A stretch of 64,000 nt of DNA, from contig JBCDLH010000005.1 in NCBI GenBank assembly GCA_038745585.1, forward strand, positions 62,001 through 126,000. The letters run 5' to 3'. Within the stretch, counting starts at the first letter, position 1, and every line of letters starts with the position of its first letter. Positions 1 through 9,000 of this stretch are shown here, piece by piece. The notes beneath the pieces were generated by a model. It saw nothing but the letters and a program-made list of their open reading frames with translations, searched no databases and was not told the origin of the DNA. The position numbers and the translations under genes were made by a program. The DNA is from HLUCCA09 sp038745585. GTDB lineage: Bacteria > Pseudomonadota > Alphaproteobacteria > Rhodobacterales > Rhodobacteraceae.

Positions 1-960
1 GATCGCGAGGATATAGACCCCGCGCTCGGGGTCGTTGGCAAACGCATGGACCGATGTCAGCACGCCCGAGCGGACAATAAACGTCCCGATCAGTGAAAAT
101 CCAAAGGCGAGGATGGCGAGAAGGATCGTCCAAGACTTCAGCGCCTCTCGCTTTTCGACCACGATAGCGCAATGGAGGAGCGCCGCTGCGAGCAGCCAGG
201 GCATGAAGGACGCGTTTTCAACCGGGTCCCAAAACCAGAAGCCGCCCCAGCCAAGCTCGTAATACGCCCACCAGGAGCCGAGTGCGATCCCGATGGTCAG
301 AAAGAGCCAAGCTGCCAACGTCCATGGGCGGACCCAACGGCCCCAGGCTGCGTCGACCCGGCCCTCAATAAGTGCCGCGACGGCGAACGAAAACGCCATC
401 GAGAGCCCGACATAGCCGAGATAAAGAAACGGGGGATGGAAGGCGAGGCCCGGGTCTTGCAACAGCGGGTTCAGGTCTTGCCCATCCATCGGGGGCAGTT
501 CGAGGCGCAAAAACGGGTTCGATGTGAGCAAGATGAACGCGTAAAAGGCCACGCCCACCGACGCCTGCACAGCCAGCACACGGGCCCGCAACGTCGGCTT
601 AAGATTACCGCCAAACCAAGCTGCCGACGCCCCGAAAAGCGCCAGGATCAACACCCAGAGGAGGAGCGAGCCCTCGTGATTTCCCCAGACGCCGGTGACC
701 TTGTAGAGCATCGGCTTGTCAGAATGGGAGTTCAGCGTCACGAGCCTAAGCGAAAAGTCCGACGTGACAAAGGCATAGGTCAGCGCGGCAAAGCTGAACG
801 CGACAAGCAGGAACTGGGCCGTCGCCGCCGGCTCGGCCGCTGCCATCCAGCCCGCCCAGCGTTTCTGCGCGCCAATAAGCGGCACGACCATCTGCACGAC
901 AGCGACACAGGCCGCCAGGATGAGGGCAAAATGCCCGAGTTCTGCGATGCTCATATCCAT
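1..960 (-). CDS. ccmF: Cytochrome c maturation heme lyase subunit CcmF (C-terminus cut by window edge)
   Basis: CcmF is the integral membrane heme lyase component that, with CcmH, attaches heme from holo-CcmE to apocytochrome c in the periplasm. I translated the open frame running off the left edge from an ATG at 960. The first 320 residues carry the conserved WGNHEGSLLLW stretch (about 92-102), HPPFLYLGY (about 175-183) and the tryptophan-rich WWD heme-handling segment with WWAYYELGWGG and FWFWDPVENA (about 230-250), among many hydrophobic helices. Full-length family members are about 650 residues, so roughly half is missing. A second ATG two codons downstream could also start. ccmE lies upstream on the same strand, separated by the lysis cassette. 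Confidence 0.95.
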   Translation of the reverse strand, partial: MDMSIAELGHFALILAACVAVVQMVVPLIGAQKRWAGWMAAAEPAATAQFLLVAFSFAALTYAFVTSDFSLRLVTLNSHSDKPMLYKVTGVWGNHEGSLLLWVLILALFGASAAWFGGNLKPTLRARVLAVQASVGVAFYAFILLTSNPFLRLELPPMDGQDLNPLLQDPGLAFHPPFLYLGYVGLSMAFSFAVAALIEGRVDAAWGRWVRPWTLAAWLFLTIGIALGSWWAYYELGWGGFWFWDPVENASFMPWLLAAALLHCAIVVEKREALKSWTILLAILAFGFSLIGTFIVRSGVLTSVHAFANDPERGVYILAI

Positions 961-1112
961 GCGCGCCAATGTAGCGGAGCATCCCCCCTCCGCCAACTCC
1001 ACGACCCGCCGCCAAACGGTCGCAGACGTGCTTGTGCGGCCCGACGCGCAAGTCTCTGACATCTTTGTGATGTTCCGCGCCGCCGATTACTCAGTGGTGC
1101 AAGGTTGACGCC

Positions 1113-1322
1113 TTAAGCTGCCAGCAAGCCGCCCCGGATCGCGAAGGTGATGATGGCCAGGATCAGCGCGCCCATGACGAGCCGCACGAGCCACCGCAGC
1201 GTGTCCTCAATGGAGTGAAGCCGCTTTTCGACCATGGCGCGGTGCACCTCGTCGATGGCAGTGCGTGTCTCAAGCGCGGCGAGGCGGCGCTCAACTTGCG
1301 CGGTCCAATCAGGCTCGGCCAT
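1113..1322 (-). CDS. Small XhlA-like protein (coiled coil plus C-terminal membrane anchor)
   Basis: A 69-residue protein whose first 40 residues are charged and heptad-like and whose residues about 44-68 form one hydrophobic membrane segment. This layout, with an RLxxLExR-type start and an LRWLVR junction before the helix, resembles the hemolysin XhlA family of phage and PBSX-like lysis modules, where XhlA works with a holin and an endolysin. The start codon overlaps the end of the holin gene by 14 nt, so translation is probably coupled. The function is inferred from the family shape and the lysis neighbours. It could also be an unrelated small anchor protein of the ccm locus. Confidence 0.7.
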   Translation of the reverse strand: MAEPDWTAQVERRLAALETRTAIDEVHRAMVEKRLHSIEDTLRWLVRLVMGALILAIITFAIRGGLLAA

Positions 1323-1938
1323 CGGTCGCTCTCCAGTCTTCGAGGGCGGCGTTGGCGCGCTGGGGCGCGTCGCGGCGCTCTTCCGGCGCCCCTAACCCTG
1401 CATCGCCTGCCCCCGCATCGCCTGCCCCCGCATCGCCTGCCCCCGCATCGCCTGCCCCCGCATCGAGCGCCCGCAGCGCACTTATCCCGTGCGTGACCTG
1501 CGGCGCGAGCGCGAGGGTCGATGCGATGGAACGCTGAAAATCTTGGCTCTTCGCTTGGTGTCGCGCGCCAAAGTAGAAGCTCACAACGGCGCCGAGCAGC
1601 CACCATAGCGGCTCCGGCACCAGCGCAATGCCCTGCATCCGTTCGGCGAACCAGATCGGATCGACCATGGCCGAGACGAACAGCCCGAGCGTGCCAAGGG
1701 CCAGCGCGGGACGCGGGATGCGATTGAGCCCGTCGATCACCCGGTCGAAGACACCCCGCCGCGGAACCATGAACTCATGCGCGTATTGCGCTAGGGCCGC
1801 CTCGGCGTGACGGGCATCGCGGACCGCCTGGCCCTCTGCATTGGGGCGAAACACTTCAACGGTTTCGACAATCGCGTTGCGATCATTTCCAAAAATCAGG
1901 TTTAGGAAACCGCCAATCAACCCCGCGTTCAGCCCCAT
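1309..1938 (-). CDS. Holin of the gene-transfer-agent type (GTA_holin_3TM-like)
   Basis: A 209-residue protein resembling the holin family (Pfam GTA_holin_3TM) implicated in release of Rhodobacter gene transfer agents. It has two clear membrane segments (about 77-94 and 108-125) and a short hydrophobic N-terminus (about 4-16) that could be a third. It would form inner-membrane pores that let a muramidase reach the peptidoglycan. The C-terminal tail after residue 130 is cytoplasmic-looking and contains a DAGAG pentapeptide repeat (about 159-184) encoded by a perfect 15-bp tandem repeat. The ATG at 1938 overlaps the muramidase stop by 10 nt, giving a coupled endolysin-holin unit. Confidence 0.8.
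   Translation of the reverse strand: MGLNAGLIGGFLNLIFGNDRNAIVETVEVFRPNAEGQAVRDARHAEAALAQYAHEFMVPRRGVFDRVIDGLNRIPRPALALGTLGLFVSAMVDPIWFAERMQGIALVPEPLWWLLGAVVSFYFGARHQAKSQDFQRSIASTLALAPQVTHGISALRALDAGAGDAGAGDAGAGDAGAGDAGLGAPEERRDAPQRANAALEDWRATDGRA
1400..1465. repeat. 15-bp tandem repeat inside the holin gene
   Basis: Four identical copies of the 15-mer GCATCGCCTGCCCCC (plus strand) at 1400, 1415, 1430 and 1445, followed by the first six bases of a fifth. The period is a multiple of three, so copy-number change would add or remove DAGAG units without a frameshift. It sits in the holin tail, outside the membrane segments. Confidence 0.95.
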
Positions 1939-2540
1939 GCGGCGACCCGGGCGCGATGCTCGGCCTCCGTCAGGTGATAGCGGGTGGAGATGAATTCTTC
2001 GGCGCGCGTAATCCAGCCGCCCTTTCCGCCGTCGCGCCGCCGCGCGTATTTCCGCGAGGACGGGCGGCGGTCGGCCAGCTTGTAGTAGTAGTTCCGCCGC
2101 GCGATCCCATAGGCATCCGCCAGATGATACGGCGCGCGCGCCAGTGCGGCTTTGGCGGCGTCGATGGTCTTGGCACCGATCACGCCGTCAACCTGAAGAT
2201 GCTCGCCCATGTCATTGAGCAAACTCTGCAAAACCCGGACAGCATGGGCACCAGCATTGACATACATGTCAAAAACCGAGGCTTGCAAAACCTGCGGCAG
2301 CGCCGAGATGCGCGGGCGTGCGAAATAGTGCTCCATGAAAATGCCGACGGCCTGATCTTCGCCCAGTCGCTTCACGTCGCCCGGCGTAATGACGCCGTCC
2401 CCGTCGAGATCCATGCCGAGCCGGCGCATGGTGTGGATTGTCACGCCATACTTCGTCGCTCCACCCGGATCGTCGGGATCATTCACATAGCCGCCCTCGC
2501 GCAGCACGATCTCTCTTGCAAGCTTTTCGACGTCCGTCAT
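1929..2540 (-). CDS. Holin-associated N-acetylmuramidase (GH108 endolysin)
   Basis: A 203-residue peptidoglycan hydrolase of glycoside hydrolase family 108 with a C-terminal peptidoglycan-binding domain (the product usually called holin-associated N-acetylmuramidase in Rhodobacterales). The catalytic glutamate is E15 in REGGYVNDPDDPGG, followed by TKYGVT. The C-terminal part shows VDGVIGAKT and later the RRNYYYKL stretch. No signal peptide is visible, so export would depend on the adjacent holin. An insertion at residues 44-55 reads DLDGDGVITPGD, a good EF-hand calcium loop. It is the first gene of the lysis cassette, preceded by an AT-rich stretch and a weak hairpin that separate it from ccmE. 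Confidence 0.88.
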   Translation of the reverse strand: MTDVEKLAREIVLREGGYVNDPDDPGGATKYGVTIHTMRRLGMDLDGDGVITPGDVKRLGEDQAVGIFMEHYFARPRISALPQVLQASVFDMYVNAGAHAVRVLQSLLNDMGEHLQVDGVIGAKTIDAAKAALARAPYHLADAYGIARRNYYYKLADRRPSSRKYARRRDGGKGGWITRAEEFISTRYHLTEAEHRARVAAWG

Positions 2541-2590
2541 GCCAGAGCCTCCAGGCCAGGGAACATGGCCAGGAGAGTCCGAGGAAGGGC

Positions 2591-2615
2591 TAAAGAAATG
2601 CGCACCGGGGCGCGC
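2591..2615 (-). terminator. Weak terminator-like hairpin between ccmE and the lysis cassette
   Basis: Read on the minus strand, GCGCGC, a CCCG loop and GTGCGC form a 6-bp stem with one G-U pair, followed by ATTTCTTTA. It lies downstream of the ccmE stop and upstream of the muramidase gene, so it could end the argC-ccmE transcript and leave the cassette to its own promoter. The stem is short, hence modest confidence. Confidence 0.4.
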
Positions 2616-2655
2616 GTTGCTATTTGTTTAATTTAAAGCAAAGGCTTAGATACGG

Positions 2656-3102
2656 CTAGCTCCCGTTCGGGTCGCGGTAGACGCCCTGCTCCTTCAGCGC
2701 ATCCGTGACCTCTTTCGGCATGTAGGTCTCATCATGCCGGGCAAGGATCTCACTCGCAATGAACACGCCGTCAATCATCGAGCCGGTGCCCACCATACCT
2801 TCGCCCTCGCCGAACAAATCTGGCAGAACGCCAGTAAAGGCGACGGGCACGGAGGCGCCGCCATCGGTCACCGAAAAAGTGACCGTCTCGCCTTGCCCAC
2901 GCACGAGCGTACCCTCTTCGACGAGGCCGCCGATCCGGAACACCTCCGTAGGGGGCGGCATGTTGGCAACGACCTCAGAGGGCGGGCGAAAAAAGTTGAT
3001 CCCGTCCCGCATCGCGTAGCCGATCAGCGCCGTTGAGCCGGCCAGCGCGATGGCGGCGAGCGCGACGATCTGAATCCGACGTTGCTTTTTCAGGCTCTTC
3101 AA
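2656..3102 (-). CDS. ccmE: Cytochrome c maturation heme chaperone CcmE
   Basis: CcmE is a membrane-anchored periplasmic heme chaperone that binds heme covalently through a histidine and passes it to the CcmF/H lyase. The 148-residue protein has a positively charged N-terminus and one membrane anchor (about 11-30), then the OB-fold domain. The heme-binding motif is visible as LARHDETYMPKEV, with H123 and Y127. Length is normal. It follows argC after 63 bp on the same strand. ccmF is further downstream, past the lysis genes, so the ccm unit is interrupted. Confidence 0.96.
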   Translation of the reverse strand: MKSLKKQRRIQIVALAAIALAGSTALIGYAMRDGINFFRPPSEVVANMPPPTEVFRIGGLVEEGTLVRGQGETVTFSVTDGGASVPVAFTGVLPDLFGEGEGMVGTGSMIDGVFIASEILARHDETYMPKEVTDALKEQGVYRDPNGS

Positions 3103-3165
3103 ACGATGTCCTCCGCGCCTTACGCCAATCCAAATGGCGCTCCCCCGCGTTGCGCCAATATTGTA

Positions 3166-4194
3166 TCAGGGGAAGACCGGGGCAAGGAGGAGGCCCGATG
3201 TCTCGGGCAAGCCGAGCATTACGTTGGCATTCTGCACCGCTTGTCCCGAGGAGCCTTTGGCCAAATTGTCGAGCGCAGCATAGATGGTCGCCCGCCCGGC
3301 GCGGCGCTCGGCGACGACGCCAAGATGGACAAAGTTAGAGCCTCTAACATGATGGGTCGAGGGTACCGTCCCGAGCGGGAGCACATGCAGGAATGGCTCC
3401 TCGCGATACGCCGCCTCAAGCGCTGCGTGGATCTCTGCTGCCGTCCCATGGACGTAGGCCGCCGCCAGAATACCCCGATTTGCCGGGATCAGCGTCGGCG
3501 TGAACTGGATCTCGACAGGCCGTCCCGCCGCTTTCGAGAGCTCTTGGTCGAATTCCCCCAGATGTCGGTGCGTGCCGCCAACGCCATAGGGCTGCCATCC
3601 CTCCGATAGCTCGGCATGAAGGAGGTGCTCCTTCAGCGCGCGCCCGGCCCCGCTCACTCCACATTTGAGATCGAGGATAATCTCGTCGGGGTCGATCACA
3701 CCGGATTGGACACACGGCAACAGCGCATAAAGCCCGGTCGCCGCATTACATCCTGTGCCAGCAACAAGCCGCGCTTTGGCGATATCGTCTCGGTAAACCT
3801 CGGTCAGACCATAGACCGCTTCCGCCTGAAGCGCCGGTGCCGCGTGGGGCTTACCGTACCATGTTTCATACTGGGCGGTATCACGGAGCCGGAAATCAGC
3901 AGAGAGGTCGATGACCCTCAGATTCCGGGGCAGCCCGGCGATCACCTCTTGAGACGTTGCATGAGGAAGGCCGCAGAACGCAATATCAACGCGAGAGAAA
4001 TCTGAGTCTTCCACCCGCTCTAGCCGAGGCAGATCGAGATGCCGTAGATGCGGATAGACCTCCGCCATGTCGCGCCCCGCTTTGCGGTCCGCAGTCAGGA
4101 CGGCAATCTCAAGATCTGGATGGGTGGCAATCAGTCGGATGAGTTCAGCGCCGGTGTAGCCGGACGCGCCAAGTATGGCGACTTGATAGGTCAT
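3166..4194 (-). CDS. argC: N-acetyl-gamma-glutamyl-phosphate reductase
   Basis: ArgC reduces N-acetylglutamyl phosphate to the semialdehyde with NADPH in arginine biosynthesis. The 342-residue protein begins with the dinucleotide-binding GASGYTGAE (9-17). The active-site cysteine is C149 in AGTGCNAATG, and the conserved GGTHRHLGE carries the catalytic histidine. The GCNAAT form is the variant usual in Rhodobacterales rather than the PGCYPT of enterics. It is downstream of murI with a 41-bp gap, in the same minus-strand run. Confidence 0.95.
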   Translation of the reverse strand: MTYQVAILGASGYTGAELIRLIATHPDLEIAVLTADRKAGRDMAEVYPHLRHLDLPRLERVEDSDFSRVDIAFCGLPHATSQEVIAGLPRNLRVIDLSADFRLRDTAQYETWYGKPHAAPALQAEAVYGLTEVYRDDIAKARLVAGTGCNAATGLYALLPCVQSGVIDPDEIILDLKCGVSGAGRALKEHLLHAELSEGWQPYGVGGTHRHLGEFDQELSKAAGRPVEIQFTPTLIPANRGILAAAYVHGTAAEIHAALEAAYREEPFLHVLPLGTVPSTHHVRGSNFVHLGVVAERRAGRATIYAALDNLAKGSSGQAVQNANVMLGLPETSGLLLAPVFP

Positions 4195-4235
4195 GGGATC
4201 AGCTCAGCTAGGTTGAGGGCGGGGCATAGACCCGA

Positions 4236-5045
4236 TCACGCGGGATCGAAAGCGATCCGTCGTCGCAAAAACTGCGTCGCCCGGTCCGAGACCCGCGCCG
4301 CATCCCCCGTCGTAAGAAACGCCGCCTTCCCCTGCCCGAGCATATCGGGGTGTCGCGCGATGTAATCCGCAAGGCTCTCTGCCACCAATTCTGCTTGGGA
4401 ATAAACCCGAACATCGGCGCCGAGCGCGTCCTGAAACGCGCCCTCGAGGAGCGGATAATGGGTACAGCCGAGGATCGCGGCCTCAGGCGCCGGCATCTTG
4501 CGCTTCAGCGCATCGACATGGGAGCGCACGAGTGCCTCGGCGAGGATCAGGTCGCCCTCCTCGATCGCATCGACAACGCCGCCGCAGGCCTGCGCCTCGA
4601 CATCCACGCCGATCGCCCGAAACGCGAGCTCCCGCTGAAATGCGCGCGACGCGACGGTTGCCGGTGTTGCAAAAAGCGCCACGTGCTTGATGGCAACTTC
4701 GCGCGGCGGCGAGTTGTCTCCCCATCGCCGTTCGGTCAGTGCCTCAATAAGTGGGACGAAGACGCCGAGGACGCGCTTGTTGTCCGGCAGCCAGCTCTCC
4801 TGCATCCGCCGAAGCGCCGCGGCCGACGCCGTATTGCAGGCCAAGATCGCAAGGTCGCACCCCGCCTCCCAGAGCCGCTCGACCCCCCGGCACGTCAGGT
4901 CGTAGACCGTGTCGGCGTCGCGCACGCCATAGGGCGCGTGGGCGTTGTCGCCAAAGTAGACGAACGAGATCTCGGGCAGGCGCCGCTCCGCCGCGTCGAG
5001 GACGGTCAAGCCGCCCAGCCCCGAGTCAAAAATGCCGACCGCCAT
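4236..5045 (-). CDS. murI: Glutamate racemase
   Basis: MurI interconverts L- and D-glutamate to supply D-Glu for peptidoglycan. The 269-residue protein shows the substrate loop FDSGLGGLTVL (6-16), the first catalytic cysteine C70 in ACNTAS and the second, C194, in GCTHYPLL. Length is typical. The ATG overlaps the stop of the upstream acyltransferase gene by one nucleotide (TAATG), so the two are probably translated together. Confidence 0.96.
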   Translation of the reverse strand: MAVGIFDSGLGGLTVLDAAERRLPEISFVYFGDNAHAPYGVRDADTVYDLTCRGVERLWEAGCDLAILACNTASAAALRRMQESWLPDNKRVLGVFVPLIEALTERRWGDNSPPREVAIKHVALFATPATVASRAFQRELAFRAIGVDVEAQACGGVVDAIEEGDLILAEALVRSHVDALKRKMPAPEAAILGCTHYPLLEGAFQDALGADVRVYSQAELVAESLADYIARHPDMLGQGKAAFLTTGDAARVSDRATQFLRRRIAFDPA

Positions 5046-5938
5046 TAATAGATCCGGCTCCTCTCCGAGCGATACTTGTCCTCGAATTCAAAGCCAAATT
5101 CGGCCGGGTTCACGGGCTTCGTCGAGAGCGCATAGGTTTGGGCGCGCAGAAAGTCCATCATCGCCTTGGAGTCGCGCGCATGGGCGGCCAGCCGGTCCGG
5201 TGAGATGGGCTTGCCGATAACGAGGCGTACGGGCTCGTCTACCCGGGCCTTAAATTCCTTAATCAAGAGCGCCATCCGCAGCGTCACGTGGAGGTGGCTG
5301 GCAAGCTGAAAAAGCCGGCTGTTGTGCCCTTCGAAGAAGATCGGGATCACGGTCGCGCCGCTGCGAGAGACCATCTTGGCGGTAAACCCGCGCCACCCTG
5401 GATCCATCGGACGACCGAAGGGCCGCGCGGCCGTCGCGACCGTGCCGCCCGGAAAAACGCCGATCGCGCCCCCGTCGCCAAGAAACCGCAGGCACTCGTG
5501 GCGGGTCTGGATGTTCATCCGGATCGCATCCTTCGTATCATCGAAGGAGACGGGCAAGATCACGCGATTGAGCTCCTCCGCCCGGCGAAAGACCGAATTT
5601 GCCAAGATCCGAAAATCCCCGCGGATTGTCGCCAGGATATGCCCCATGACAAGCCCGTCCAGAATGCCGTAAGGGTGATTGGCGATCATAACGAGCGGGC
5701 CCTCGCGCGGAATAATGTCTAGCGAGCCGCCGACGATATCGAGGCTGAGCCCATATCGCTCGAGCATCACGTCCCAAAAGTCCCGCCCCGCCGCGACCTC
5801 CTCGGCATAGCCATCGGCCCGTTTGATCAGCCCAAGACGCCCTGTCGCATTCTCCAGAACGCGGATCAACGCACGGCCAGATCGCGACTGAACACTGGTG
5901 GCATAACTGATATCGCGGGCAATGTGGCGGTCGGGCAT
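5045..5938 (-). CDS. PlsC-family lysophospholipid acyltransferase
   Basis: A 297-residue acyltransferase of the PlsC/AGPAT superfamily that would transfer an acyl chain to a lysolipid at the inner membrane. The active-site block reads NHPYGILDG (H88, D94), an H-X5-D variant of the usual HX4D motif, followed downstream by VFPGGT. No long transmembrane helix is obvious, suggesting a membrane-peripheral enzyme. OlsA-like or 1-acylglycerol-3-phosphate acyltransferase activity are both possible and the sequence does not decide. It is followed directly by murI with a 1-nt overlap and preceded by the IOR gene (88-bp gap). Confidence 0.85.
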   Translation of the reverse strand: MPDRHIARDISYATSVQSRSGRALIRVLENATGRLGLIKRADGYAEEVAAGRDFWDVMLERYGLSLDIVGGSLDIIPREGPLVMIANHPYGILDGLVMGHILATIRGDFRILANSVFRRAEELNRVILPVSFDDTKDAIRMNIQTRHECLRFLGDGGAIGVFPGGTVATAARPFGRPMDPGWRGFTAKMVSRSGATVIPIFFEGHNSRLFQLASHLHVTLRMALLIKEFKARVDEPVRLVIGKPISPDRLAAHARDSKAMMDFLRAQTYALSTKPVNPAEFGFEFEDKYRSERSRIY

Positions 5939-6026
5939 GGACAGAAATCGCTTTTATGACGGTCAGGGCATAGCCGCCGCACGCCAATCTGGCCAGTCAA
6001 GATGACGAACTTGCGACGAAGAAGTC

Positions 6027-9000
6027 TCACTCTGCCGCGAGCACGGCGCCCGACGCCGGAACAGCGCTGCGGATCGTCGCCCAGAGTGCCCGCCGCCGAG
6101 CTGCAGCACGCTCAGCCGCTTCTCGCTTTACCGGACCGAAGCCCTTGATACTGAGCGGTAATTCGGCGAGCTCCAGCACTGCGCCGCGCGTATCGGGGGT
6201 GACAGCGGCGAGCGCGAGGGCCATGTCCGCCTCATACTCGGCAATGAGCCTCCGCTCCATCTGGCGTTCTTCGGTGTAGCCAAAGGGATCCAGTGCCGTG
6301 CCCCGCAAAATGCTTAGCTTGGACAGGGGCTTGGCGGCTTTTGCGAACCAAGCACCAAAAGCGCGTTTGCGCGGTCGACCATCCGAGCCCTCCCGAGACA
6401 GCAGCGGCGGTGCAAGGTGATACGTTAGCGTGAGATCTCCAGAGAACTGCGCACGCGCCTTTTCGGCAGTGCGCGTCAGCAATCGCGCAACCTCATACTC
6501 ATCCTTATAAGACAAGACCTTATGGTATCCTCTTGCCACAGCGCGACGCAGCTCATCGTCTGGAGCCACGTCGACCAAGGCACGGAAGCGGTGTGCGAGG
6601 CGGGGCGATTGGTAGGCGGTCAGATGCTCGGCGAGAAAGTCGATTTCATCCGCAAGGGGCATCGCCGCCTCATCCTTTCGCACGGCTCCTGCAGCCTCCG
6701 GATCTGCCACGGCCCAGCGTCCGTACTCAAAGGCCTGCACGTTTTGCTCGACAGCCGTACCATTGAGCGCAATCGCACGATGCAGCGCGTCTCGCCCGAC
6801 GGGGATCAAGCCACGCTGCCAGGCGGCGCCGGTAAGCAGCATGTTGGCGTAGATCGCGTCGCCAAGCCGCTCCGACGCCAGCCGTGTGGCGTCTATCAGG
6901 GTCAAGTCTTCGCCCGCTGCAGCTTCAAGCTGCCGCTGCAACGCGCTGGCCGGAAGAGCAAAGTCCCGGTTTAGGGTAAAGTCGCCGGTCAGTGTTTCAT
7001 GTGTGTTCACAACCGCACCCGTATGGGCGTTGAAAAGTGCCCGGGTCGCCGAAGTTGCGGTTGTAACAAGATCTCCTCCGATCACGGCCTGCGCTTGGCC
7101 GGAGGAGACGCGGATGGCCGAGATGTCCTCGGGCCGCGCGGCGATCCGGCAATGGATCGATATGGCGCCGCCCTTCTGTGCAAGACCGGCCATCTCGATG
7201 ACGCCTGCGCCCTTCTCTTCCAGGTGCGCGGCCATTGCGAGCACGGCGCCGATGGTGACAGCTCCTGTACCGCCGATGCCCGTGACAACGATGTTCCAAG
7301 TGGCGTCGATGTCCGGCAGCTCTGGCTCCGAAATAGAGGGGATCTCAGAGGCTTGCGTGCTGTTTTTGCGCGGGCTGGCGCCTTCGACGGTGACAAACGA
7401 CGGGCAAAATCCGCGCAGGCAGCTCAGGTCGGCATTGCAGGCGGATTGATCCACGGCGCGCTTGCGCCCAAGCGGTGTTTCGACCGGCACGATGGCCACG
7501 CAGTTTGACTGAACGCCGCAATCGCCGCAGCCTTCGCAGATATCCGGATCAATAAACACCCGTTTCTGGATTGCCGGAAAGGTGCCCTTGCGCCGCCGTC
7601 GCCGCTTTTCAGCCGCGCATGTCTGTACATGAAGAAGAACCGTTACACCGCTGATCTTGCTAAGATCCTCTTGGACGGCCACGATGTCTTCGCGCCGGTG
7701 GAGGGTAACGGCCTTGGGAAATGTCAGGTCGTCTACCCCTTCGGCGCCGTCATGGGTCACGCAAACCCGCACCGCGCCGGCGGCCAAGACCTCGGCCGCG
7801 ATCTGTTCCGGCCCGATGCCGCCCTCATGGCTCTGTCCCCCGGTCATCGCCACAGCGCCATTGTAGAGGATCTTGTAGGTGATGTTGACGCGCGCCGCGA
7901 CGGCGGCACGCAACGCCATGAGACCGGAGTGATTGTAAGTTCCGTCTCCAAGGTTCTGAAAGACATGCTTTCTTTTGGAAAACGCGGATTCCCCGATCCA
8001 GGACGCGCCCTCGGCACCCATATGGGTGTAGCCTTCGGTTCCGCGCTCCATCCATAACGCCATCGTATGGCAGCCGATGCCGCCACCGGCCCGCGCGCCT
8101 TCGGGCAGTTGGATCGACGTGTTGTGTGGACAGCCGGAGCAAAACCAAGGCCGGCGCGCCATGACCGTCTCACCCCCACGTGGCTGAGCGCGCAGAGCGC
8201 TCAAGCGCGACCTCAGTTCTTCTCCACCAAGCGCTTCGGACTGCAGGATTTCTCCAAGCTTTAGGGCGATGAGTGAAGGGTCGAGCGGGCCATATTCTGG
8301 GAAGAGCGCGCGCCCGTCGCCGCCGCGCGCGCCCCAGAGCCGGAGGTCCCGCCCCCAGAGCGCCTGCGCGATTTGCGGCTCGAGAACCTTGCGTTTTTCC
8401 TCCACGATGATCACCAGATCGACCCCTTCGGCCCAGTCGCGCAGCCCGGCCTCCTCCAACGGCCAAACCTGGCCGATTTTCCATGTCGTGAGGCCGATCT
8501 CGTCCGCAATCGAGGGCGTTACGCCCAAAAGCTCAAGCGCAGCGCAAACATCGCTCCAACTCTTGCCTGCGGCGGCGATCCCGATCCGAGCGCCCGGCCG
8601 ACCGAGCCCGCGCCGGTCGATCCCATTCGCTCGGGCGAAGGCCTGGGCCGCGGGCCATTTCCAGGCAGCGAGGCGCTCTTCCTGAGGGACCCAGTGGTCG
8701 CCTAGCCGGATCGAGAGGCCATCCTCGGGCATCGGAATATCGGGCGAAACGAAGCTCAGCCGAAACGGATCGCCGTTCACGACCGCCGTACTCTCAACCG
8801 TGTCTTTGACGGCTTTCATACCAGCCCAAAGCCCGGAAAATCGAGACAGCGCAAAGCCGTAAAGGCCAAAGTCGAGAATGTCCTGCACCCCAGAGGGGTA
8901 GAGCACTGGAATCCCCGCATCGATCATCGCGAGATCCGATTGATGACACGTCGTCGAGCTTTCGCCGACATGGTCGTCGCCCGCGACCATCAGCACGCCG

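Noticed and set aside
1400..1465. CRISPR-like regularly spaced repeats (also 30235-30324).
   Set aside because: Units are contiguous without spacers and encode in-frame peptides; they are coding minisatellites.
2616..2645. TTTAAATTAAA stretch as a CtrA site controlling the lysis genes.
   Set aside because: It does not fit TTAA-N7-TTAA; only half-sites are present, which are frequent by chance in AT-rich spacers.
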